NCBI GenBank assembly: GCA_020152595.1
Contig: JAIGNY010001477.1
Location: 60,001-124,000, forward strand
DNA from: Chiridota heheva
Taxonomy: Eukaryota; Echinodermata; Holothuroidea; Apodida; Chiridotidae
Direction of reading: 5' to 3'
DNA length: 64,000 nt
The position numbers and the translations under genes are program-made. A model generated the notes under the pieces. It saw only the letters and a program-made list of their open reading frames with translations. It was not told the DNA's origin and did no database searches. Shown here one piece after another: positions 58,601 through 62,687 of the stretch; position 1 is the stretch's first letter, and each line of letters opens with the position of its first letter.

Positions 58601-61275
58601 ATGTGCACAATGCCATTTATATGATGCTCATGGCGTAATTACAATCTTACAATAACAACAAATGCAAATAAACAGAAGATAATAACAGTAGTAAAACAAA
58701 AGGATAATCCGTTCAATACATTTTACATACTTTTTGGTCAGTCTATTTAATTCTAAAATTCGTTGTTCAGACATTTTGTGCTTAATTTTTGCCCAAACAA
58801 CGTTGAAGATTTCTGTGTTTTGTAAATTTTCTGTTCAGAATCCGGAAAAAGATCATATTTCAGAAACATCTAAAGGAAGTGAGATCATTAATCAAACAAT
58901 TTCATATTTGCCCCCGGAGGAACGTCAAGTGATGAAATGAAAAGGATTTTTTTTCAGGGGCAAGATAAGTACAGGGGAGGATGGCAAATGCATGGAAGGG
59001 GATGGAGCTATATGGGAGGGGTGGGCAATATGCCCACCCCCATTTGGTATGTTAGAAAAGGCCATGAATCACCATGTGAGACTTACCTCCTCTGAGAAGC
59101 CGACCAGCTTCATGCAGTTTGCAGGGCTCTGAACCTGTTCGCGCTAACCTCCTCCGTGTTCAGCTTACTCATGTCACCATTCTTTAAGTACCTTCAAAAA
59201 ATAATAAAAAGTCAACCACAAACAGTAACCATACTGAATAAGGGTGTTTCAGCTGATGTTAGGAGGTCACATGACTGGGTTTTTTTTACATCACCATTTT
59301 GTAGGGCAGGAACACTGTTGTCTGCCGTGCACTTAATTAGATTTACATACGTTTGCATGTAATTATATATTATGCCCGAATCTTGCTGAACCGTTGGTTG
59401 TACTAGTGAATGTGTGCCGGGAAATAAAAAGAAGTTTTCTCGATTTCCATCTGATCCTGATTAACGTTCAAATTGGGTTTCTGCTGTACGATGCGACAGC
59501 TTTCAACCTACAGTTCACACTAGGATTTGCAGCGAGCACTTTGTATCAAGTTTGCAGGCTTTGTCCAAGCATAAGAACAATCAGCTGGCGTTAATGTTAA
59601 AATTACTCTTCGTATACCCGGTGAATATATAAAAACTTAAAGAAAATATGAAGTAAAATCGGAAGTGACCAAAAAATTGCAATTAGTAAAATTCGCTGAA
59701 CTGAGTTTGGCATGACGGAAACATTTGGAACAACATGCCATGGAGCAGTGAGTATCCATTATTGTTTTGATGTGTAACAGTAACTGCCTTCTATTTCATG
59801 GAATTTGTGGTTTTCCTTTTTTCCATACATTTGATCTTTCAAGTACTGGTAGGTTAGCATGCAGTATGTTTGTTGTATGTGTGATGTGACTGAGCTGTGT
59901 GAAGATGCGTAAAACACATCGACGCCCTGCCCTGCAAAATGGCTTCAGTGGAGTTAAAAGTCACATAATGAAATCCCTCTACACAAATGCAACTCATGAG
60001 TAATAATATAATTATTTAAATATTTAAGAACATATTTTTCCATAGAAATGGTTTGGATTTTTTCTACTGTAACTGGATGCATTTCTCGTATTATATTTTG
60101 TTATTTAGTGTACTGTGGTCTTTAGAAAATAGCATGGTGTAAAAACCCACAAATAAAGATATACATGAAATTAGAGATATAACTAGACAATCAGAAGGAC
60201 AACACAGCATACTCTACTATTCAAGCAAGCATAATGGGCTTACTGAGGGACTTTATGCAGAAATAAGGCTAATATCGACAGTTGATTTCATCACTTGAGC
60301 TTTGAAGGATGTACTTACCTTTTCCTTTGCTTTAGATTTTCACAACATTTTACTACAAGCTTCAAAATATCTTTTAAGTTGTCCCAGATAAAGAAAAGGT
60401 TCCTATTGAACCCAGTAACTCAGAAAACATGTGAAAGAAAGCACTAATTATTTCTGAGGCACCTCTTTTTAATAGTTCTATTCCTTGAATCACAAAGAAA
60501 GGAGAGGCTCTTGACTTGCCAATGTAAATGAAAAATTAAAAATAATACAAAGTATCCTCATGGCGAGATGTAATTATTTTTTTAGTCATTTACCTACCAA
60601 ACTACCCTCTATTCATCTTAAGCCATTCTAGAAAGCGGACAAATGTCAAAATCATTTCAGTCTATAATCTTGTCTACAAAAGTCCATATTTGTTAATCCA
60701 ATTGATTTTTGCAATTGAATTTGCAATTGAAACACAAAGTAACACAACAAAATTACAAACACTATTCTCTGCATGTATACCTATAATTAAATTGACTTGT
60801 GTTGCCCAAATGCTCTCATTAAAGGAGCACTAGACCAGAGAGTGAAGGCACTCATTACAGTTAATTTCACAGATATATTATCCACAACATATCGATAAAC
60901 TTCGTGCCTCCATCGCCCACAGACGACGTGATGGCAAAGGTCACTCGAACATTCATATTAACCAGAAAATTGTTTTACCGTTGCGTGCTAGAAAAGCATT
61001 TGATTTTTGGGGACCCCCTAAAAATACGCAAACACTTTTCGGTCTAGTGCTCCTTTAACTGAATGGTAAACACATCTATTGTTCATTTAACATGTACACC
61101 ATTAACAGAAGTCAAGAGGTCACTTACCTGTGATGTTGAACATCCTGAAGACCCATTTCTTCTTTCTCACTCCGTGACAGACCGTTGAAAAGAAGATAAA
61201 ATATGTGATAGTTTCGCTCCCCTTCTGCTTGACGGACCACTCTTGACTTTTCCAAGAGGTATTCAGAAAATTTGG
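29505..61275 (-). CDS. Unconventional myosin heavy chain, class XVI-like (13 exons, partial)
   Basis: Actin-based motor; the visible part is most of the head, the converter and one IQ motif. Thirteen minus-strand exons join with matching phases and GT-AG borders to about 616 codons. Visible landmarks in order: [11 protein letters not shown] and YHIFYLLF (after switch I), LDIFGFENL (switch II), [14 protein letters not shown] (relay), [25 protein letters not shown], a long basic loop 2, HFIRCIKPN (actin binding), [19 protein letters not shown] (SH helices and converter) and [12 protein letters not shown] (IQ motif, predicted calmodulin or light-chain site). From memory of the family, the single IQ, the KLPD-F segment before the SH helices and the K-FF-HWH-EQL stretch resemble class XVI; class III or X is the alternative. 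The N-terminal exons with the ATP-binding P-loop should lie beyond 61.3 kb and were not seen; tail exons should lie below 29.5 kb. No promoter is in the window. One exon carries a one-base frame break. Confidence 0.88.
30263..34311 (-). mobile_element. I-clade LINE, main copy (endonuclease, RT, RNase H), 5'-truncated
   Basis: ORF2 reads right to left. Endonuclease: [39 protein letters not shown]. Reverse transcriptase: [70 protein letters not shown]. RNase [15 protein letters not shown], then [15 protein letters not shown] His/Cys-rich C-terminal segment with NNCHC follows, then the tail (CAAA)n, seen as TTTG repeats at 30,263. The order EN-RT-RNase H marks the I superfamily (I/Nimb type). 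TGTTTTTGGT flanks both ends (30,253-30,262 and 34,312-34,321), a 10-bp target duplication. A 280-bp tandem duplication in the RT, frame changes and some stops make this copy dead. It lies in the myosin intron between exons 12 and 13, same strand as the gene. Confidence 0.92.
32468..33027 (-). repeat. 280-bp tandem duplication inside the LINE RT
   Basis: Two nearly identical 280-bp units (32,468-32,747 and 32,748-33,027) each encode [38 protein letters not shown] and SPHQSGF. The unit length is not a multiple of three, so it shifts the RT frame. The few differences between the units suggest a young event after the LINE inserted. Confidence 0.85.
34569..34880 (-). mobile_element. I-clade LINE 3' fragment
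   Basis: Starts with TTTG repeats, then the family 3' end (complement of ...GTGCCGTTAAGCC...), and reads back through the ORF2 C-terminus to about 34,880. Same family and strand as the main copy, 250 bp away from it. 5'-truncated, about 310 bp. Confidence 0.85.
35521..35562. other. Perfect-arm hairpin (CTTCGACC / GGTCGAAG)
   Basis: ACTTCGACCAGCC and GGCCGGTCGAAGT can form a 12 to 13-bp stem around a loop CTTGCTCTTTTTGAG. It follows a short open frame (35,353-35,547) that I do not recognise. It may be the end of an unclassified element. Confidence 0.5.
35773..35869 (-). CDS. Myosin exon 12 (end of motor, lever start)
   Basis: Acceptor cttttcctgcag, donor CCAGAAAG/gtaggt. Encodes [20 protein letters not shown] then [18 protein letters not shown] corresponds to the GKTKVFL strand that ends the motor. 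The HWHLEQL stretch after it is unlike the usual RA-L-E-- and is one reason to favour class XVI. Confidence 0.9.
36150..36455. repeat. G-rich minisatellite (GGGGTGGGGTGAGA)
   Basis: About 20 units of 14 to 16 bp between myosin exons 11 and 12. On the plus strand, runs of four G spaced by short linkers could fold as G-quadruplexes; on the transcribed RNA the sequence is C-rich. Confidence 0.95.
36843..36942 (-). CDS. Myosin exon 11 (converter)
   Basis: Acceptor tgttccgaacag, donor GTACAAG/gtaagg. 33 codons: [20 protein letters not shown] then [13 protein letters not shown]. The position and length match the converter between EDFxxRY and the GKTKVF strand. The downstream intron holds the GGGGTGA minisatellite. 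Confidence 0.87.
37034..38470 (-). mobile_element. I-clade LINE with ORF1 and 3' end but no RT
   Basis: The 3' end (37,034-about 37,300) is joined directly to ORF1 (about 37,300-38,190), so nearly all of ORF2 is missing. ORF1 begins at [15 protein letters not shown] near 38,180 and ends in a gag-like knuckle region: [28 protein letters not shown] and CTNC, the CCHC arrangement of I-clade RNA-binding ORF1 proteins. One stop interrupts the N-terminus and there is at least one frame change. A pyrimidine-rich stretch to about 38,470 is probably the 5' UTR. Lies between myosin exons 10 and 11. Confidence 0.85.
38579..38784 (-). CDS. Myosin exon 10 (actin-binding segment, SH1/SH2, converter)
   Basis: Acceptor atttcttctccag, donor GAACAG/gtcaga. 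Encodes [20 protein letters not shown] then [20 protein letters not shown] then [20 protein letters not shown] and EDFMNR. This is the best-conserved part of the gene. The open frame runs past the donor to a stop, but the next exon fits the split Arg codon. Confidence 0.96.
38879..39649. mobile_element. Palindromic MITE family A with a nested TTAA MITE
   Basis: Left end AGGATTAGTTCAGAGGTCAA after TTAA (38,875-38,878); right end TTGACCACTGAACTAATCCT. The left arm is split by the element at 38,929-39,149. In the intron between myosin exons 9 and 10. Confidence 0.82.
38929..39149. mobile_element. Nested 221-bp palindromic MITE (family H)
   Basis: Inverted ends AGGAAAGGTACATAA and its counterpart GGGACGATACCTTTCTT, and inner arms CAGTAGTGAGCAC / GTGCTCACTTCTG. 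TTAA flanks it on both sides (38,925-38,928 and 39,150-39,153); other family A copies show this spot without the insert. The borders are therefore well fixed. Confidence 0.8.
40478..40570 (-). CDS. Myosin exon 9 (second half of loop 2)
   Basis: Acceptor ttccctttgcag, donor TTTAAG/gttagt. 31 codons, phase 0 at both ends, so it could be skipped without a frameshift: [20 protein letters not shown] then [11 protein letters not shown]. The last residues fit the strand that restarts the conserved head and run straight into [10 protein letters not shown] of exon 10. Confidence 0.82.
40600..40760 (+). mobile_element. Possible LINE C-terminal scrap
   Basis: The plus frame [20 protein letters not shown] and [18 protein letters not shown] resembles the GRPRxTWRxTVxxDL... 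WR ending of LINE ORF2s. Short and without other support. Confidence 0.35.
40983..41680 (+). mobile_element. CR1/L2-like LINE 3' end
   Basis: A plus-strand frame from [20 protein letters not shown] through [54 protein letters not shown] and [11 protein letters not shown] to a stop at about 41,385. This is the end of an RT-type ORF2 of the CR1/L2/Rex1 group. A 3' UTR follows, with GTAAAGCGCCAAGAGCC and GGCGCTGCAGAAG, and an (AATA)n tail at about 41,660. The frame is undamaged, so this 5'-truncated copy is young. Confidence 0.88.
41967..42127 (-). CDS. Myosin exon 8 (first half of basic loop 2)
   Basis: Acceptor cttctcttgcag, donor ACCAGG/gtacga. Encodes [19 protein letters not shown], ending the helix that normally precedes loop 2, and then a Lys/Arg-rich stretch with [26 protein letters not shown]. 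In most heads loop 2 is short; here this exon and exon 9 together add roughly 70 residues, largely basic. Loop 2 contacts actin in the family. Confidence 0.83.
42226..42835 (-). mobile_element. I-clade LINE 3' fragment with target duplication
   Basis: 610 bp of the RNase H end and C-terminal tail of ORF2. The 9-bp direct repeat GGAAGTACA at 42,217-42,225 and 42,836-42,844 is a clear target site duplication, so the ends are exact. Reads NNCHC and [11 protein letters not shown] like the main copy. In the intron between myosin exons 7 and 8. Confidence 0.9.
43655..44285 (+). mobile_element. THAP-bearing transposon remnant, copy 1
   Basis: The plus-strand frame from 43,835 reads [18 protein letters not shown], then [15 protein letters not shown], and TRICSKHFI. 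This matches the THAP signature C-x2-4-C ... FP ... C-x2-H, with two stops inside. The flanks carry weak inverted repeats built on GCCATTTTG(x)nGGGCA. Homologous to 59,240-59,985 over its whole length, so both are copies of one DNA transposon. In the intron between myosin exons 7 and 8, antisense to the gene. Confidence 0.7.
44346..44545. mobile_element. Two tandem left arms of MITE family A
   Basis: AGGATTAGTTCAGGGGTCAA at 44,348 and AGGATTAATTCAGGAGTGCA at about 44,456 each start an arm of about 100 bp in the same direction. No right arm follows. Either a tandem duplication or two nested insertions. Confidence 0.65.
44680..44755 (-). CDS. Myosin exon 7 ([10 protein letters not shown])
   Basis: Too short for an ORF caller. 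Acceptor tttattttcag, donor ATGAAAA/gtaagt. Encodes [20 protein letters not shown] then DFTMK plus one base. It continues HYAGT from exon 6 to give HYAGTVKY and the classic LEKNRD motif. Confidence 0.9.
44995..45425. repeat. Dispersed repeat F, copy 2
   Basis: CACTTCATACTAAAAATGGT, GGTACCTGCAGTATGACTG, CACCTGCACTACGAAAATGA and GACACCTGTACCACGAAAAT in the order of copy 1. In the intron between myosin exons 6 and 7. Confidence 0.65.
45490..45640. repeat. Duplicated G-rich/T-rich stretch
   Basis: GGGGGGGTGTCACCATTTTT and GGGGGGTGTCACCATTTCTT with CATTCTTTTTTTTT between and after: two units of about 85 bp. Confidence 0.7.
46225..46495 (-). mobile_element. tRNA-derived SINE
   Basis: Head GAGCTGCAGTGGCTGAGTGG then TTAAGGACTCTTGCC, box B GGTTCGATTCC, body CAGCTGTAAAATGAGAAC and GCTGGGGAGTTAATCTG. 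Box B is well kept. It ends next to the large ATTG/ATTA satellite. Confidence 0.82.
46530..48655. repeat. 2.1-kb ATTA/ATTG satellite
   Basis: The centre (about 46,706-48,465) is (ATTA)n broken by ATGTAATT and TAGTAATT variants. Both edges (46,530-46,705 and 48,466-48,655) are (ATTG)n with TGTG variants. It fills half of the intron between myosin exons 6 and 7 and stops about 25 bp from the 5' splice site. Confidence 0.97.
48679..48849 (-). CDS. Myosin exon 6 (LDEES to HYAGT)
   Basis: Acceptor catccaccaccag, donor GGCACT/gtaagt. 57 codons from [13 protein letters not shown] through [14 protein letters not shown], a basic stretch [12 protein letters not shown], to FSIFHYAGT. The intron that follows turns into a 2.1-kb ATTG/ATTA satellite about 25 bp after the 5' splice site. 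Confidence 0.93.
48945..49185. repeat. 18-bp minisatellite
   Basis: About twelve units of AATTCAAATTCATCAATG, with TTT/TTC and CAA/TAA changes at the edges. Open in several frames on both strands because the unit is a multiple of three. Lies about 100 bp before the acceptor of myosin exon 6. Confidence 0.93.
49279..49479 (-). mobile_element. I-clade LINE, very short 3' fragment with target duplication
   Basis: Only about 200 bp of the ORF2 C-terminus and the CAAA tail. GACACTTCTG lies on both sides (about 49,269-49,278 and 49,481-49,490), as expected for target-primed reverse transcription that stopped early. In the intron between myosin exons 5 and 6. Confidence 0.88.
49857..50145. repeat. 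Direct duplication, about 175-bp spacing
   Basis: GACATTGACATAAATTTCAT, CCTTAGTTTCCCCTA and CAATGTTGACCATTG recur with few changes. Confidence 0.75.
50352..50430. other. Long hairpin
   Basis: ATACAGGGAGG ... GCCTAACCTTACCC faces GGTAAGGGTTAGGC and CCTCCCTGTAT. A stem of about 24 bp with a small bulge, 35 bp past the donor of myosin exon 5, so it would be in the pre-mRNA close to the splice site. Confidence 0.7.
50466..50615 (-). CDS. Myosin exon 5 (relay helix)
   Basis: Acceptor tatcgtcgcag, donor CCAAGAG/gtatgt. Exactly 50 codons: [19 protein letters not shown] then [15 protein letters not shown] and a C-terminal IIELFQE. Joins exon 6 in phase to give [18 protein letters not shown], the relay loop and the start of the next helix. 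Confidence 0.93.
50640..51780. other. Myosin intron, no other feature fixed
   Basis: A stretch at 51,044-51,150 (CCCGCCAACGAAGTTGGACA ... AAGATATCTCAAGAACTGAT) looks like a scrap of a dispersed repeat, but has no second copy here. Confidence 0.35.
51796..52004 (-). CDS. Myosin exon 4 (switch II and relay start)
   Basis: Acceptor cgccacaccag, donor GAACAG/gtatgt. Encodes [20 protein letters not shown], then [19 protein letters not shown], then [13 protein letters not shown] and NSFEQ. DIFGFE is the switch II element that closes the nucleotide site. The residue after EN is Leu where most heads have Phe. Ends in phase 0. Confidence 0.94.
52480..53700. repeat. Tandem array of about 300-bp units
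   Basis: Four to five diverged units with CATTAAGCCCxGCCTACTCA, ATAGGGCAGATCTACGGACC, ATGGGCTATCTGTGTACCAC and CATTTTTGTTCCATGAACGT. Starts near 52,647, 52,946, 53,329 and 53,634 of the same landmark. A related unit seems to lie at 12,190-12,430 (AAGCCCCGCCTATTCATTC). A (CA)n-rich run follows to 53,790. Confidence 0.75.
53806..54080 (-). mobile_element. tRNA-derived SINE
   Basis: Minus-strand copy with CAGCTGTAAAATGAGTACCA, TGCTGGGGAGTTAACC and a head ending in AGTGGCTCAGTGGTTAAGAA. Only 150 bp from the opposite-strand copy at 54,228, so the pair could fold on itself. Confidence 0.82.
54228..54492 (+). mobile_element. tRNA-derived SINE, full-length copy
   Basis: tRNA-like head with box A TGGCTTAGTGGTTAAGG and box B-like TTTTGATTCC, then a body with TTGAGCAAGACACTTTACTC, TCGGCTGTAAAATGAGTACC, CTGGGGAGTTAACC, ATGGACTGGCGTTCCATCCA and CGCCATGGAAACTGGG. 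The same body recurs four more times in the window. Its 3' end is interrupted by the I-clade LINE. Confidence 0.85.
54496..56917 (-). mobile_element. I-clade LINE with ORF1, part of EN and RNase H, RT deleted
   Basis: From right to left: ORF1 with [20 protein letters not shown] and the knuckle [14 protein letters not shown] (56,917-55,880); the start of ORF2, [20 protein letters not shown] and the endonuclease up to [10 protein letters not shown] (55,865-55,560); then a direct join to RNase H ([14 protein letters not shown]) and the tail. The rest of the endonuclease and the whole RT are absent. It is 5'-truncated in ORF1, and its 3' end sits in the 3' end of the SINE at 54,228. In the intron between myosin exons 3 and 4. 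Confidence 0.87.
56990..57200 (-). CDS. Myosin exon 3 (head, HP helix region)
   Basis: Starts after tttctttccag and ends at GAGAG/gtgaat. Encodes [20 protein letters not shown], then [18 protein letters not shown], ending IMRG. This is the myosin segment usually written as ...LAxVLHLGNIxF... followed by the helix that leads to T(R)xRGE. Phase 0 in, phase 1 out, matching the GT that opens exon 4 to give G-E-S. Confidence 0.92.
57335..57675. repeat. Dispersed repeat E, copy 2
   Basis: Same order of blocks as 3,998-4,385, same strand, with scattered changes and small gaps. Sits just 5' of myosin exon 3 in the intron. Confidence 0.65.
58009..58077. repeat. 20-bp tandem repeat
   Basis: Three to four units of GCTATAAACCATGAAAATAG. 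Confidence 0.85.
58088..58490. mobile_element. Possible hAT-type non-autonomous element
   Basis: AGGCGGCCTGCGGGCTAAAT at the left and GGCCCATGGCCTGAGGCTG at the right look like the GC-rich ends seen in hAT-derived repeats. The minus frame across it is open for 118 codons but matches nothing I know. Low certainty. Confidence 0.35.
59087..59191 (-). CDS. Myosin exon 2 (one base out of frame)
   Basis: Bordered by ttttttgaag acceptor and GAG/gtaagt donor. The first part reads [16 protein letters not shown] and then FRALQ; the last part reads [10 protein letters not shown] in the next frame, which is the usual head sequence before the next helix. As written, the first frame meets a TGA just after ALQTA. 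The exon is 105 nt; the phases of its neighbours call for 106, so one base is missing near 59,113-59,118. Either the assembly has an error here or this allele is broken. The flanking exons show no other damage, which favours an error. Confidence 0.82.
59240..59985 (+). mobile_element. THAP-bearing transposon remnant, copy 2
   Basis: Reads [43 protein letters not shown] and CSEHFVS. The invariant W of THAP domains is kept here but not in copy 1, and the first Cys codon is replaced by a stop. About 100 bp of extra sequence lies near 59,730-59,850. It begins only about 50 bp upstream of the frame-damaged myosin exon 2. Confidence 0.7.
60000..60815. other. Myosin intron, nothing else seen
   Basis: AT-rich sequence with no repeat that I could match and no myosin-like frame on the minus strand. 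Confidence 0.5.
60823..61054. mobile_element. TTAA MITE family G, copy 2
   Basis: AGGAGCACTAGACCAGAGAG at the left and CTTTTCGGTCTAGTGCTCCT at the right, with exact TTAA at 60,819-60,822 and 61,055-61,058. 232 bp, in the intron just 3' of myosin exon 1. Confidence 0.85.
61128..61275 (-). CDS. Myosin exon 1 of window (post-switch I)
   Basis: Acceptor cttccgcag and donor CACAG/gtaagtg are both strong. The exon enters with two bases of a split Ala codon and encodes [14 protein letters not shown], then [19 protein letters not shown], the helix and strand after switch I that all myosin heads share. It ends after two bases of an Arg codon, which matches the first base of the next exon. The preceding exon, which should hold switch I and the loop before it, is not recognisable between here and the satellite at 62.7 kb. 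Confidence 0.9.
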
Positions 61276-61424
61276 CTGCGGAAGAGGATATCAAATTCAT
61301 CAAAGTTACAGTGAAGAAGACTCCACGCTTTCAATCAGTATTAGTTTTAATCATATTCCGTTCTATACAGTGAGAATTACAAAGAAAGTGAATGTATGGT
61401 ACCACACTAAAATGTAGACATCAT

Positions 61425-61637
61425 CATCACCATCACATCATCATCACATCATTATCGTCATCGTCGTCGTTGTCATCATCATCACATCATCATCACATCA
61501 TAATCATCATCAACATCATTATCATTATCATCACATCATAATCATCATCATTATCATTATCATCACATCATAATCATTATCATTATCATCACATCATAAT
61601 CATCATCATCACATCATGATCGTCATCATCATCATCC
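61425..61637. repeat. (ATC)n microsatellite with CACATC variants
   Basis: ATCATCATCACATCATAATC units, broken by CGTCGTCGT near 61,460. It continues the tail of the LINE at 61,640. Confidence 0.95.
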
Positions 61638-61639
61638 TT

Positions 61640-61800
61640 CGGCTGCGGAGCGGGCTACCACAAGATTTCTCCATGCACAGCGATCTTTGGCAAGTGTGGC
61701 TATCAGTCCTACTTGAATGTCTTCATCATACCCTAATATACATTGAATGTAGATAACATAAAGAGGTGCGTGGACATCCTGGTCTTTGTTTGCCATGAGT
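61640..61800 (-). mobile_element. LINE 3' end with (ATG)n tail
   Basis: The minus-strand frame reads VHAPLYVIYIQCILGYDEDI, then LATLAKDRCAWRNLVV-type sequence (as LIATLAKDRCAWRNLVV) and ARSAAEG before TGA. AWRxLVVAxSAAEG is a frequent C-terminus of LINE ORF2s in invertebrates. The stop is followed directly by a GAT/ATC microsatellite (61,425-61,637). Confidence 0.75.
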
Positions 61801-62687
61801 TATGTATGTAGAGAGCATATCTTATAGCAGACTCCTCCAGACCTGGGAGATGAAGGATGTGTCCCAAGAATCTCAGTTAGTGATTCCTTACACAGTGGAT
61901 AAGAGGTTCAGTGTTGGTCATGTCATATATGCTGGCATTCGAGACACAATCTCTCCGTATAATATTGAGCATCAGTCATTAATGTAATGATATATCAAAG
62001 TAGACGCTGATATATTGTCATCTAAGATATGTATCACTCTTCGGAGTTGGAATTAATTATAATATTTCCCAATGAAAAAAGGTGCTGAAAATCTTCCCAC
62101 AAAAAATCGCAGCAGAAATATTAATAATGTAGTAAATGCATCTTCATATACTTCCCTCTTTGGCAATTTAATGTACTTTTCATCACACAATTACATAATG
62201 GCTGTTTTTAGAGCACAAATATTGTTGTTTACTCAAGAAATTGTATTTTCTATTCTATTTTTTCCCCCCACCAATCCCCGATTTTCTCACGATTATAACC
62301 ACCGGCACCGTCAATTTTGTCCAGTTCTGTATAATGTCATCTAAGATATGTATTACCCTTTAATATAATCATTTCAAACAATCATTTTAAGAATTGATAG
62401 ATTTCTTGTAAAGACCCTAATAATTTAATCACGGAAACATTTATATGAAATACACCTTCTATTTGTTTATTCTTCTGAAAGTAAACAAACACTAACTATA
62501 TACTTCATAAGTATTTATCAAACTTCAAATGAAGTTAAACTGATTGGATAACTAAAAATTACATTAAGCTTTGGAGATACGTTGACAGATTTAACGTCCA
62601 ATCCCCAATCTGGGGGGTCTCCAGCTTTTCAAAGGGCTAATTAAAAATCAACAAAACTTATGAAGATAATAGAGAATACAAGTAACT
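61801..62687. other. No gene seen
   Basis: The expected upstream myosin exon (switch I) was looked for on the minus strand here and not found. Short plus-strand frames have no recognisable content. Confidence 0.5.
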
